Shown piece after piece: positions 42,440 through 55,695 of a stretch of 64,000 nt of DNA. Each line of letters starts with the position of its first letter. The stretch's first letter is position 1. The stretch covers positions 372,001 to 436,000 of the forward strand of contig OZ020244.1 in the NCBI GenBank assembly GCA_963971285.1, given 5' to 3'. The stretch is from Astropecten irregularis. Taxonomy: Eukaryota; Echinodermata; Asteroidea; Paxillosida; Astropectinidae. The notes beneath the pieces are model-generated. The model did not search any database. It worked only from the letters and a program-made list of their open reading frames with translations, and was not told where the DNA came from. The position numbers and the translations under genes are program-made.

Positions 42440-42690
42440 CACAGGTTTGATCTTATTCAACTTTGCTGGACCTGATGTCCTGATCTGAGCTGATGCCAGG
42501 CCCCTTGATTCCAGCAAGGCAACCAGTTATCTGTCCATCAGTCAAGGGAGACAGTCATTATGCAGCCACCCAGCCCAGCCATCTAGTCTGTCTGTTCAAC
42601 AAGCCATCCCCTTAGGAAGCAGTCATCCAGTTACTCAGCCAGCCAAAAACATGCCACACTTTGGACTGCCACAGGTACAAAATAGAAGTA
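42440..42690. repeat. Further CCAGCCA-type repeat unit
   Basis: Contains AAGGCAACCAGTTATCTGTCC, GGGAGACAGTCATTATGCAG and the closing CACAGGTACA block seen at 37,471 and 38,035. Confidence 0.6.
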
Positions 42691-43044
42691 TATACATTCA
42701 ATGAACTTGCATCTTGAAGGAATATGAACTTTTCAACAGAAAGACTTGGTTTATTTCTTGATATTTCCTGAATTTACCAACTTTTAACGTATCACTACAA
42801 GTAATGAACCGCTGCAAACTGCTCATCAGCCAAAAAAAATGACCTGAAATATATAAAATGCTTAAAACTAGGAGGGCCTAACATTGGTTTCTATCCTAGC
42901 AGGATCTTTCTCAAAAGACTCTTAAGTTAGTCAGTTTTTGCCAGCACAATTAAGTTTCAGGGGAATTTGAAGCAGTTGCTTGAACATTTCTATTCCTGTA
43001 CCTTGTCAATTATTGCTGTTAAGCTGATAGGAGGGTATTTAACT

Positions 43045-43265
43045 GGGGTTCATGTTTGTGTGTGGTTTCATGGCTTCTGACTGCCAGTGCCAAACAAACA
43101 AAGATAATTGACTATTAGGGACATGACCTACATAGGGCTGGATAGCTCAGTTGCCTGTACAGTATTCCGTGGGTCGCTGGTTCAAATTCCGCTCCAGCTA
43201 ATTTTCCATTGTTCACTTTACAAAGACTTGAAATTAATCCAGTCAGTTTCCCTGTGGTTATTTGG
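43045..43265 (+). mobile_element. tRNA-derived SINE, copy 4
   Basis: TGTGTGTGGTTTCATGGCTT is followed by the ACATAGGGCTGGATAGCTCA A-box region, the GGTCGCTGGTTCAAATTCC B box (43,181-43,199), TTGTTCACTTTACAAAGACT and CCAGTCAGTTTCCCTGTGG. The D-arm region is shortened relative to copy 2. Confidence 0.75.
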
Positions 43266-43565
43266 TGATAACATTTATATTTGTTGTTGATTTAATTATA
43301 TAAGTTTTTAATTGTTTACCTTTATCTTTCTCAATTTCTTTTATTGTATTAGGTGATCTTGTCAAGGCATTCTACCAATGAGATGTCACCCATTCCAGCG
43401 ATGTTGCCTGTCCAGTACTAGAAGGAGTCATCATAAAGTAAATTGATTTATTGTTAATAGTTTTACTTTTGTGTAATTAAGAATCCATTTGTGATTATTG
43501 ATGTCAGATGTTAATGTAGGTGGTAAATCTCAGCAGGATTACTCATGAAAACTTGCAGCTGTCAG

Positions 43566-43900
43566 GCTCCTCTGGTGGGATTTGAACCAGAGACCAACCA
43601 AATACCTGAGAGAGAAAAACCCAAAGCAACAAAGAAACTTCTGTTATCAAGAATATGTAGCACTGCTGAAGGACAAAAACGTTGCCATGAGTTTGACATA
43701 AGGATCTCAACATAGTTCCTCTGGTGGGATTTGAACCAGGAACTTTAGGTTAATGCTCAGATTATCTGAGAAATCTATCTGATAAAGTAAAGAACCCAAT
43801 CCACATTGGTGCCCCTGGTGGGATTTGAACCAGGGACCCTGTTTATGCTCATAGGTAAGAGCTTAGGCGGTGCCCCTGGTGGGATTTGAACCAGACACCT
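43566..43900 (-). repeat. Four tRNA T-arm-like repeats
   Basis: CTGGTGGGATTTGAACCAG, which read on the minus strand gives GGTTCAAATCCCACC (B-box/T-arm-like), occurs near 43,570, 43,719, 43,813 and 43,874. The last two are preceded by TGCCC. No complete cloverleaf could be drawn around any of them. Confidence 0.65.
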
Positions 43901-43989
43901 CTCAACTGAAGAACTACGAAATATCTTATTACCTACATGACCGAGTAGGCTTTGGTTTACCTCCATACATTAACATCTAGTTTTGTTTA

Positions 43990-45731
43990 CTTCATATTTG
44001 TGTAATTGTATCAAACATTGTAACTTATACTGAAGAAACACTCAATGCTATGACAGCTGAATATTTGTTTAAATCATTGCTGAACAATTTGGCTGTTGGA
44101 ATTTTTTTTTTCTGTAAACATATCTGAAATAGTCAAATTCTTGCCTGAGATGGATCTTTTCTTGGGTAAGATGGTCATGATATGAAGAGAAAGATACTTT
44201 GTAGACTCAGTCTTTCCTGGTCCAAAACTATGTATGCATACAAACAAATACCAATAACTCTCTACTGAATCTTACAAATGCAGTGTAAAGTGGTCATGTG
44301 CATTGTGTGTTTCTGACAGCTAGGGTTTATGTTGGGATGGGATGGATTCATGATTTTTTTTACCAGTTTGTTCGCGCACAAATTATAACCATGCCTTGGT
44401 CTGTTGGTGGCAAATCAATTTTTTGTATGTTTCACACCTTGTGGCCCTGTTACAAAAAACACTTCCCCTGGTTGGGGATGTCTAAAAATTTTCATTAGTT
44501 TTGCACGTTACTTTGTATTTTTGCTCATTTTTTAGCGTCTTTTCCCCTGGGTGGGACACTTTTTTTCACAATGATCAAACTTTTCCTCTGAAACATTCTC
44601 AGTGTGGCATTTATGATTCCCAGATTCTGCCTTCAAATTATTTCACACTTTTGTGCCATCAATTTGTCAAACGCTTCACATTCCTCTTTTCTTTCACAAA
44701 TGAATCCATCCCTTCTCATTGTAAAATATTCAAACTTGCATGTGGTTCAGGATTGGTACTCCACGTTTGGTATCACCGTTTAGAAATGTAGAAAAAATCA
44801 ATGAAATTCTATCGGAGCTATTTTGGAAGACATTTCCACCATTTTATCTCCAGTTCTAAAGCATCAATCTTATTCATTTTGGAATTGTTTTGAAATGGCA
44901 GCATCAAAATAGAAACCATTTTCCTCTTCATTAGCATAATACATGTAATTAGACAGTATTGAGATAGTGCGCTTCACTCATAATCCTTTACGCATATTTT
45001 TGCATACATTTCTCATCCTCTGCACAATCTCAGACTCTTACCAATATTGTATCCCTAGGTGGGACTTGAAACAAACCTTTTGATGGCCAAATTCCATCTC
45101 AATTAATGCCATTATGTTAGAATGTGATTCACAATCCTGAACCATATCTTTGCTGAAGAATCTTACATTATGTTTACATGTTTTACGGAACATTCATTTG
45201 AAGTGACAGGGGTTGTAGTTGTACATGTCTGATGTCAAAAATGTGGGTTAACAAAAGTTTCAAATTCATCTAAATTCTTTTTAAATTCTGGCATTTATGT
45301 CATTTTTGGGTTGAGGTACACATGTACAACAGTATTTTTTCAATTTTTATTCAATTTGGGGTTTGCATTTTTCTTTTTTTTATTCTTGTCTTCTTGCTTT
45401 TCTTTGGGGGGGGATGATATTTTTTCTCTCAAAATTGATTTCCAGACGAAGTGACTAACTCCATCATTTCAAGTGAATGCACTCTAAAATTGAATTAATT
45501 GCCTAAATTAATTTATTGCCTTTTTCTTAAGAATGTTTTCTGTATGTAGGTGTGTGAGTTTCTCCAACAGACAGATTGATCATGCGCTGCTATGCAACGA
45601 AAACAAGCTAAATTTGTTTGTACACATACAAGAAAATGCATGTACATTCTTGCAGAAGCACTGAAAAAGGCAAGTACATGCATGTGACTCACTCAATGCC
45701 ATTGTTTTATACAGAAATATTGGCCAAATGC
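43990..45731. other. Intergenic left of the palindrome
   Basis: AT-rich DNA with no gene or repeat recognised. Whether its right-arm counterpart exists cannot be judged because the window stops. Confidence 0.4.
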
Positions 45732-46204
45732 CTTGAAATTGGTATCTTAAACTTCTTCAAAACATGATGACAAAATTTATTCGTGGAAAGAAATTTAAAA
45801 TTGTCTCTTTAAAACTAGAGATGCCAAAAAACATTTTTTCTAAATTGTATAAACTTTCTTCACATGTACATTGTCACATACATGTAATTATCTTTCACTT
45901 CAAAACTTTTTCAAAACATCATAACAACATTGATTTATAAAAACAAATCTCAAATTTTCTCTGCAAAACTAGAGAAGCAAAAAGCAACTTTTTTATATTT
46001 TGACTGATTTGACAGCACAAAATGTTTCAAAATTTTCTTAAAATGTCCTTCCAATGTAGATTGTCACATATTCAGGAGCTGATTTAGATTCTGTTTGTTG
46101 GAGTAATTCTCACATTGTCATTTAAATTTGTTATAATCTGTTGTTAAAGTGTTTAAATCCTGTACAGATCAAATACACATAGGAAAGAAGCTCAGACGAG
46201 CAAA

Positions 46205-49200
46205 ATGCAAGTGCCGGTTGGTGCGCCCTCTGCTGTCTAGGATGTGGAGCAACTTTAATGACCCAGGTGCATTGGTTGATATGCGTCACCTTGAGTGAAA
46301 CCTGTCTTCAGTGTTGCTGGTATTCTACTCTGTAAGTGTTCTGCCTCACATGATTTGACAAGCTCATACCCAAATTCTGCATGCGGCTAAAACTAGAAGA
46401 AAGGAATTGATTGTTGTACACTAAGATGCTGATAGCGCTTGTATGATTGGTGCGAAGGACAGAGGACCCTTTTTTTGGCACAGTTTTTTTCGCACTGATA
46501 CTTTTGTTATCCTAAGTTGGTACCCTTCATCTTTCTGTTCCTGTGTAACCAGGTCTCTTTTTAGGCCAGTCATGATGACCAACCCTTTTGCATAGGACAT
46601 CTGCTTCTGATCTGAGGGGGCTCTTGACCTGATAGATGATGGTGACCTCTACTCAGTTGTTGATGTGATGATTAGAGAAACAGTTTTTTGGCATTGCTGG
46701 CTTACTTCTTTACAGTTCTCAGGTTTTGACCATTGGTTTCACTTGTGTAGTAGAAAGTAAGGTTGTGTAGGAAGGCCTGAGGGACCACATAAAAATTTAG
46801 CAAGCTGTGGTGCTATGATAAAATAATACCATAATTTTCTTCAGTGCAGAAACATTTAATATAATAACCATAGGACAGAAATAAATAAGGCTGAAATAAC
46901 CAATATATAACCACAGCAAGTTATCTTCATATTAACTTAACCCTAAAAATACTGACAAAATCGGTACAATAATTGAGATTGAAAACATACAACAACTAAA
47001 ATAGAATTATCAAAGAATAATCATAATAATGAAATAATTAGGAATAAACCAATATAGGGACATTTCCAGAAAAATTTGCCTTAATATACAAAATCAAACA
47101 GGAGATATGGATAATGTTGCAACAAAAACAAATAATTATAAAAATCAAACTGAAGGAGTGATACATTAACTTCAACCTAAATATTACTTGTGTAATAGAG
47201 ATTTTAATGATAATTTGATTCTTATAAGACAGGTGGAACACAAGAATGTTTTCACCCTTAAAACAAAAAATAAGAATCACTGAACAATTTCCAGTAATGA
47301 CATGTAAATAATATTTAATGACATGCATCAAGGCTTTATATATTCAGTGGTCCTCTCAACATTTTGACTAGTGTGCACTTTTTTATATCAGAATATTTAT
47401 CAAGTTTATTTACACAGATCTATAATAAATAAGAAAATCACTATAAAATACAAAAATAGAATTTCCTTGTAATCTAGACTTTGATAGAGAAGACAATAGG
47501 TTTAGGAGTCCTAAACCTATGACATAAACCATCTATCTACATTAGAAGTCAATTCACTTATTTATTCCCACATAGGTAAACAAATTGACAAAGTCAGTCA
47601 AATTAATGAGATTAAAAACAAACAAGAACTAAATGAAACATATAAAAAAATGCTCAGATCCCTGTTCAATTCAATTCAATTACGGTTTATTAAGAATACG
47701 AAATAAAACGTCCGAAGACTAAAATATTAGGTTTACAATTACAAATCAACATTTCTACATGTAGTTAAAAACTGTTTAGTTAAAATATAAATAAACTTAG
47801 ACACAAACAGATTGAACAATAAACATGAATTTAACAATTGGAATTAAACCAATATTGGGTATTTTCAGAAGCCCTAATAGGCTTGTATAAAAACCATTGA
47901 CAAAAACATAGAGGATCCATATTGCAATAGAAACAAATAATAACTAGACATTTTAAGTGTTCATCCCGTGGATGAACACAAAGCTGTTCCGATTTGTCTT
48001 AAGTTGCTTATTTGGCTGATAACAGAGAATTGTCTATTTCTGTAAACACCGATTCTACACTAAACATAAGCAGTGATTGTCATGTTATTAACAAAAAATC
48101 CGATGATGTCATGATGACTTCATCATTAAAGAAATAGATTATAAATAACATAGAGATCATACCCACCAAGTTTCAAGGCATTTAGGGATCAAATAAGAAT
48201 TGTTTTTTGATGACGTCATGGTGATGTCATAATAATTTTCCTGGCAGCATGCATATCTACAGCAATCTGTAGCAATGCTATTGCCAAAAGAATAAATTGC
48301 TAAGAAAATTAACTAATTAAAAATTCAAATGACTGTCGCATGCGTAATGAATTACCAAATAAAACAAAATCAGTTTCCACTGCAGATTTACCTGATAAGC
48401 ATTCATATAATTTAATTTTCAAGCTCTTCAAATAAAGCTTAGAATAAGAAGAAGATGCAACAAAAATTGCAACATAAATGTTAAGTTAGACGGGTGATAA
48501 TTAATAATGAAAAATAATAATAACAATAAAAATCCCAAGCTTTTTAAAACCCGTTCCAACCTGGAACGTATCGGAACAGCAAATAAACATTTCAGCACTA
48601 GGATAGTTAAGCGTTAAATTAAGGTATTAAGTGATTAGGGTAGATAATATTAATAGGGTAGCATTCTTCTGTTACACAAGAGAAACCAAGAAATCCATGA
48701 GGACATGATTGTTTCATTGAAGCTCATAAAAGTACATAATTTTAGGGGGTAATTTTTGTTTCAGAATACATAAACTACCAAACTTGGGAGCAAAAAAGTT
48801 AATCGTAAATTTGAAGTAAGCTGCATGTTGAAATGTTGTTTCTCTGGTCAGCACATCATCATCTGGGTTGAAGTTGTTGTCATTTTGAAGGTCAAGGACT
48901 CAATTAGTGATGGAGTAGAAGTGTCCAATGAATCGGTCTTTATTTTTCCTTTTTTTACCCCAAAGTTCACCATCAAAATGTCTCCTAAGAACATATAGCG
49001 GCTTGGTTGCCCGAACAGGGGGTGAAGTCTGAAGTACACCCATGCAGGTCTATTAAGATTTAAGTGTACAACAATGAATCCTTTCTGAGCTTTGTTCAGG
49101 CCTTTGCTAGTCTTTTCAATGCATGGCATTTGCATGCCAACAATAGCGCGCATAAGCAATGAGCTTGTTGAAATGTGTGTTGCAGATCACTTGTAGAGCA

Positions 49201-49325
49201 GAATACTAGTAAGACTAAGTCAGGTTTCAACTCAAGAGGGCGCTTTATCAGCCGATGTACTTGGGTCATTAAGTTGCTTCACATTCTAGACAGCAGAGGG
49301 CGCACCAGCCGGCACTTGCAATTAG
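46205..49325. repeat. Segment bounded by ~130-bp inverted repeats
   Basis: TGCAAGTGCCGGTTGGTGCG (46,206 onward) recurs inverted at 49,300-49,322. The similarity continues through CCTCTGCTGTCTA, AGCAACTT.AATGACCCA and GAAACCTG.CTT..GT. The mirrored pair in the right arm is at 60,225 and 63,527. It could be a DNA element of ~3.1 kb, but no target duplication is visible. Confidence 0.6.
48848..49159 (-). CDS. Unrecognised 103-codon ORF, left-arm copy
   Basis: Starts MLMRAIVGMQMPCIEKTSKG and includes AWVYFRLHPLFGQPSRYMFL. It is identical to the right-arm ORF (60,583-60,894) except for one residue (Gly versus Ala in KKGKIK/KKAKIK). It lies just inside one of the ~130-bp inverted repeats. No domain, signal peptide or membrane segment recognised. 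Conservation may only reflect the recent inverted duplication, so protein status is unproven. Confidence 0.25.
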   Translation of the reverse strand: MLMRAIVGMQMPCIEKTSKGLNKAQKGFIVVHLNLNRPAWVYFRLHPLFGQPSRYMFLGDILMVNFGVKKGKIKTDSLDTSTPSLIESLTFKMTTTSTQMMMC

Positions 49326-49457
49326 AAAAAAAAAATAATAAAAAATTCAATTGACACAACAGATAGTGATCTCCTCTTGCATTTTTATTTGTCAATGGCT
49401 GAACTACCCCCTCTATACAAAATGTACATGTGGTTAACCAAGAGTACACTTAACTGG

Positions 49458-51925
49458 ACGCAATGTTCCCGGAACCACCGGTAGGTGGCGCTGCACACGA
49501 CTAGGGCTTTATCGGAACACTCTTAATTACTTTCGTAGAAAAAAATCCGGTAATGACCAAAAATGCCCCAGATATGTATGTTGTAGTCAACATTTTGACA
49601 TTGTATTGCATGGAACGCCTTAGAATGGTTTCAAGAGGGTTGGAAACGCTGAAAAACATACGAAAAAGTATATACGTGAGCCAAAAAGTGGATTTTATTA
49701 CTTTATTTAAATGACCTGTGACGTCACAACGAACGTCATCTTCGGCAGGTCTTCGGAAGCAACGTTTTCGGAAGCATTCGGATGCTCGGAAATGTGCAAA
49801 TGCAAATGGGAAAGAATTCCACTGATCACCATTACGGAAAAAGGATTATATCCTCCAAGAGTTAACTTATTGGATACAAATTATGATAAACCTCAATTTC
49901 AGGTGTGGAAAACTTGCGTAGAATATCTGAAAAGTGAGTTTTACAGGGTTCTTTTACCTACAAACTGTACAAAGCCAGTTTGCTCAAAACGCCCTCTGTT
50001 GGTTCTATAGAGTTGTGCACAAATTATGGTCATCAGTGGAATTCTTTCCGATAGGTGCACTAGGGCCTATAAGACTAAACAACGGTGCCACATACTTTAC
50101 ATGATCCAATTCCTATTATAAAATGTAACATTTTCTGATAGGAAATTGGGGTGCAGCCTCAAGTTAAAAAAAAGTGTGATCCTTAACTTAAGAGCCCTGT
50201 TAAAAATAGGGTTGTGAGAAAATGCATTATTTAAAAACACAGAAAATTAATTTAACAGGATTTTTTTTTTTTATGAAACTGGTATATTCTGTTCATCAAT
50301 ATACCATCAAGGTCCAAATTATGGAGAGCTTGCAAAAATTTCCTTGTCCAGAAGCCAAGGTATATGTGCCATGATTTCTGACACTCCATTGATTTATGCT
50401 ACCCAGGCCCCCAGAGTCGCTAAAAAATATGCCAAAATAATTTTGTGGCTTGTGTATGTTCCATTTTAGAAGAAATGCCGGCATCTCCCGAATTTACACT
50501 CCACTCCATTGACTGCCGTTCATTTCGTCAATGGCTGGAGTCTAATATCTACGCCATTGACTTTTGTACACACTAGAGTGGTGCGCACGGGAGCGCACGG
50601 ACGGAATGGAGTTCAATTTCACGATATGGCCGAAATGGCCCGTTTTTATCAGGGCATTGCCTTCAAAAACTCTGAAAATAAGTCCTGGATGTGTCCATGC
50701 ACCAATTTTCTTTTTTGAGTTCTGAGCAGTAAAATGACACTTTTTTGGGAAAATGAATGGTGGCAACTTAAGAATTTGCCCACTGCATTGATGAGGTATT
50801 ATTTTATTTTGCAAGGCATGTTTTTTTCAGCATTTTTTCATGTGTGTCCGGCCGAATCATGGACAGGGTGTCCGAATCATGGCAAACATTAAGGTTATTT
50901 TCAAGTCAATTTCATTTCAAGGACACAAAAAACTTTCATAAAATATCAACCTGGATATAATAACTTCACTTTGTTGTTCATAACTGAAAATAGTTGAGAG
51001 AAACAAACATTAAAGAAGGTCAGACAAATAATCCAAAATTGCTTAGGTGTCCGAATCATGGCTATTTTACCCTACGTGTTCATCTCGTACCAAATTTAGC
51101 AGCCTGTGTCATGCTTAGAGAAAACGTTGATTTATAAAGCCAAAGATACTCAAATATCGGGAAATTTCGGGTCATTAATTTACAACGTACAGTAAATACG
51201 CATGCATCTGGTGCAGAATACTGATGTTCACATTGCCCTTATAGGTACACTCTTCAGGGGAGTGTACCTATAAGGGCATTCCAATACTGCCACGACACTT
51301 CCCCCTATACTCCTCTCGGGAGGTTGTTCCCTTGCTCCCATACTTGCTTCACTTGTGAGTGAGGATATAATTAAATTTCAATGAAGCAATCGCCATTGCG
51401 AGGGGAGTATACTTCCTGCTGGATCATACATGTACTCCTCCACAAATGCTTCACGTTTGGACCCTCATTGATAACAAAAATAATAATTATCTTAAATACT
51501 GTATAATACTTCGGAGGTCAACAGACTTTTCCCAAATATAAACGTTACTCTTATGTCAGGCCACTCAACACACGGTCCATGGTGTCATTGTCTTTTATTG
51601 GTCTCTGGCGGGGAGGGATATCTTATCCACATTCTTACCATCCTGCATATCCGGCACCTTAAGAACACCATGTAAACGTTTGTTTTAAGCACAATTCCAA
51701 CACGTACAAAAAAACCCAAGGGCCCTATGAAGTTATTTAGAATTTTCATTATTGTTGAGATATCCACGCATAATAGGATTTGCACATGCCTATACCCATC
51801 ATGCTTCCAACCCCCCAACCCCCACCCTTCCCGGATGCGCCACAACATCTATAAAATGTACAGGTAGCCCCTTTCATCTGGCCAGACACAACACATAGCA
51901 CCTATATCTCTAGTTCCGAAAAACT
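49458..51925. other. 2,468-bp segment present only in the left arm
   Basis: The right arm reads straight from the match of 49,457 to the match of 51,926. In the left arm the segment is bounded by CTGG on both sides (49,454-49,457 and 51,926-51,929). No terminal inverted repeats were found. It may be an insertion with a 4-bp duplication or a deletion in the other arm at CTGG microhomology. It holds a 99-codon open frame (49,711-50,010) with no recognised domain. Confidence 0.85.
51234..51278. repeat. Perfect 19-bp stem hairpin
   Basis: TGCCCTTATAGGTACACTC (51,234-51,252) and GAGTGTACCTATAAGGGCA (51,260-51,278) are exact complements around the 7-nt loop TTCAGGG. It lies within the left-only segment. 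No U-run follows. Confidence 0.9.
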
Positions 51926-51979
51926 CTGGTTTTAAAGGGACTACATTGCAAACAGCCTCCTTGAAAATGGACAACAGTA

Positions 51980-52028
51980 AGAGGGCGCTGTTTCAGCAAA
52001 CTTTCATCGAGCATCAACAGCGCCCTCT
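51980..52028. repeat. Hairpin with AGAGGGCGCTGTT arms
   Basis: AGAGGGCGCTGTT (51,980-51,992) is complementary to AACAGCGCCCTCT (52,016-52,028). The pair is retained in the right arm at about 59,984-60,032 with slight changes. Confidence 0.85.
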
Positions 52029-55000
52029 CACTATGGACCATATTTCAAAGATGCTTATTGAAACAGTTCCAACAATACAAGCCTCTTGGCAATTTCCATG
52101 TGACCTCTATACATATTAACCTGACACTGCACAGAGGTCATATGTAAATAACCTAAAGGTTGTATGACTGGGACACATTTCAACTTGCAATGCACACCCT
52201 TTGCAAAGATGCCATTTCTAACCTAACCTATGACCTTATTTTTCTTATTACAGCGCAACTAATGCAACAGAAATATGCAATGGGCGGCAAGTTTATAGGT
52301 TCGTTTGAATGAGAGAACTTGCAAAATAGCAGACCAGATGCAAAGAATATTGACTTTTGAATGTTGACGCGCATATTTAAGTTTCTTTCTTTGTATTCCT
52401 TTTTGTATTTGCAGGATTGTGCTTTTGGATGCAACATGATGATTCTAATGTGGATGAAGTCAAGCAATACGCAATACTGATGTTGGAGCGCAGACAATTT
52501 GAAAAGGTCAAAGAATAATGTACGGCACCCTTGAAACCAGTAGTAACCTGCTACCTTAAGTGAGTCAGATTCTAATTAACACTTCAGAATTTGGTTTTCT
52601 TTTATGCTGAACCACAATGAAAAAAGGTGAATTAAAATTGAAAAATGTACGCGAAAATAGAAAATGTTACAAATGTTTTTAAGATAGTTTTCACTCTTGC
52701 ATTGTGTAAAAATTCAGGTAAAAAAATTGGTTTGAAGTGGATTTGAAAAACAAACAGTTGAAACCAAAGAAATTTCAGATGAGAGTTGTTTACTATTTTT
52801 TTTAACCATTGGCGCTACGCATGCACATTGTACACATTAAAACCAAAAATGACAAAATTCAAAGAAAGGTTGCCAATTTCAGCACAGGTAATAAAAAAAT
52901 CTTGGTGCTGCACATTATGCAAATTAAAACCAGAAATGACAAAATGCCAAAGGATTATCAGTTTTAGAGCAGATTATTTGAATTTGCTAACTGACTCAGT
53001 TAAAGGTAACAGGTTACATGTACCTATGCATGGTTAACCACTTAAAGTATGGCGACAATTTGCCAGCTGATAACGTAACTCATGTTAAGTGTTGAGTGAT
53101 TTAAAAAAAAAATTCTAAAATGTTTCCCAAATATCCTTATTTGGTGAAAATTACTTTAACATGCAGCTGAATATTTGCCAAACAATTTTGTGCTTTTTTG
53201 ACACAATTCCGTCTCAGAATCAACTGTCTAATTTTTGACTTTGTTCAATTTTTGACTTTTGGAGATGTACAATCTCCGCCTTCGTTAACAAAAAATTATT
53301 TTGTTCAGTACATGGAACCTACAATGGGCCATTTATTCAGAGAAAAATCAAGTGGTTTTTATGAAGCATTTTTGTTTGTAATTCCAGAAATCTTTCTAGA
53401 AAATGCATTTCACTTTAATATTCATTTTTGTGACAGCTTAAATCATTACTTGAAAAGATAGGTAACAAGGTCAAGGATATCAACTGGCAAATTACCAACC
53501 ATTCACATCGTTTCAATGCAATGCCAAAAAAGACTGGAATCTGGTCAATAACGCGCAATTCTAATATTTCATTTGTGCTCAATTTGTAAGCTTTGCTTAA
53601 TGCATATGAAGTGATCTTAAAATTGTAATTTTTGCTCTCAGATTTAAACAGATTTGCATAAAAGTCCTGCTTTCATTTTATACTCGCCAGTGAAAACTTT
53701 AAGTATTTCGGGTCCATTTTGTTTAGTAGTGACAAGAATTTCCTTATTTTAATCAATTAAAAAACAACAAAGCTCAGTTGAAAAGAAAATTTGGCCAAAG
53801 CCAAATATTCTTTGCCGCAGCTATTTGAAAGTACACATGACCAGATACCAGAGTTGTTTGGTTCAAATAAAGCACACAACAAATGAGTGCACCAGGCACT
53901 CATATCTTTAATCACTTCCATGTACAAAAACTGTTAACAAGTCCATCTAACTGTGAAACACGGTTTGCAAAATTCAGTCCTTGAAGTTGCATCTGGGCAT
54001 CGTTAAGTTTCTTCCAAGGCAGGAGTCTCTGGTTCAGACGGAGGCAGAAATATTTCTTGAATCACGTTCAGTGCTCAACAAATTCAGAATTCAAACAGTG
54101 TAATATGCGTCTGCCATGTGGCAAGCCTTATTTGGGAAATTTCTTCTAAATTTAGACGTCAAATTGAGATCTTGTAGGTGAAGAAATGTTGGAATATCCA
54201 AACAAATGCCGACACTTCACGTCTGATGTCATTAAGGTAGATTTAGACGGATGTCATCTCTTGCGTCTTCGAAGCCAAACCGTCTCAGCCTTTCAAGACC
54301 TGAACAAAAACGAAAAAAAAGCAAAATGTGATTTTTCAGAGACCACATAATAATATTAGGCTGCTTTGAAATTGAAATTAACAATAAGCAGAATGCAAAA
54401 TCTGGTAATCCTTCACAAATGCTGAGATTGAAATACTAGGCACTCCTTTCTTTTTATTCCTTAAAACCTGGTACATGTAGTTCTCATGTTCTTAAAGAGT
54501 GGAAGAGTTCCACGGATGACAATCATCACTTTGTTAGTGACAGGCAAAGTCAGGAGTTTTAAGTCTAAAAGGGAATATCATACTTTGGTTTTTGTCAAAG
54601 AAATACAGATTCATGGGCAAAAATATTGAGAAAAATACAGTAACAGTCATCTGTGAAAATGTTGGGCCCATACGGTGCCAACTTTTTGAAAACAGTGAAA
54701 AACGGCAACAGTGTTTTTATTTCAAGTCTTTTCTCTTTTTTTATCTTTAAAAGATGAAAAATCATTTTGGTCAATGGTTTTACTCTTTTCTGGAAAAATA
54801 CAGCATTTCAGGCAAAAATATTTGAACGCTATGTTTCTACAATCACCATATTTATACCCTGTAAGTTAGGTAAATCTGTGAAGATTTCTTTTTCGGTATG
54901 CTACCAAAGTATGATACTACCTTTAAAAGATGAAAGGTTTCAAAATATTTTGTAACATTTTAAAATATTTGTTTGAGTAAGTATATACATGTACAGAGAT

Positions 55001-55695
55001 TGGTGGTTTCTGCAACTTGTAGGAACCGAAACTTAGAGGTTAATTTATGAAAGTCTTTCCCTTTACAGACTCTTTCAAATGTTGTATGTGATTTTTGGCA
55101 GGTACAGTATGGAAGTTGGAAATTTGAGAAGTATTTCAGAAAATAAAGAATATCCGATTGAAAAATGACCGGAGACAACGTCTTAAATTTTGTGACTTCT
55201 TTGTGATAATTGTGGCTCTTATTTTGTTTTATAGGGAGTTATTTTTACATCTACCATAACGTTATTAACATATAATGTTATATTGTAAGCATATGCTTGA
55301 ATATTTTGAGCCTGAAAAACGGCATGGTGCCAGATCCTAAAATGAAACGAGTAAATTGCGGCTCTCGGAAATAATGAATGATTTTAGTAATAAAACCTAC
55401 CATTTTTGGACTTGACAGATTCTTAAAAGACAAACCAAGCCAAGAGCCTTCTCACTTTTACGGGAACCTTCCATTTTAACGAATTTTTGAAAAATATGGA
55501 TGAAGAAATTGTAGTGATTTCTCTTGTGGTGCCGACATGATGTTACCTGGACGAAACGCAGGCGTGAAATGCCGCGTCTTCGGTCCCACGTGATATAAAA
55601 ACCATTCATAAATCACTGGCCACGCAATAAAATAGCGCCCTCTACTTATTGTTTCAGACAAAATACAATACGTCTGGAGTGACGTCACACTGTTG

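Larger units (their letters stand above)
45732..55695. repeat. Left arm of giant palindrome
   Basis: Inverted match to 56,436-64,000. Mirror sums step from about 112,130 near the centre, to 112,000 near 52.5 kb, to 109,735 beyond the left-only segment. Sampled identity is about 98% (54,767-54,955, 4 differences) and above 99% in the 48,848-49,159 ORF. It contains no recognisable host gene. The counterpart of base 64,000 is about 45,732; the true outer end is unknown. Confidence 0.95.

Noticed and set aside
46205..49325. Defined DNA transposon with 130-bp terminal repeats
   Set aside because: No target duplication or transposase was found; listed only as a segment bounded by inverted repeats.
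49458..51929. Helitron, because the segment ends CTGG (CTRR)
   Set aside because: The 5' end is not TC, the insertion is not between A and T, and the same CTGG stands at the left joint, which fits duplication or microhomology better.
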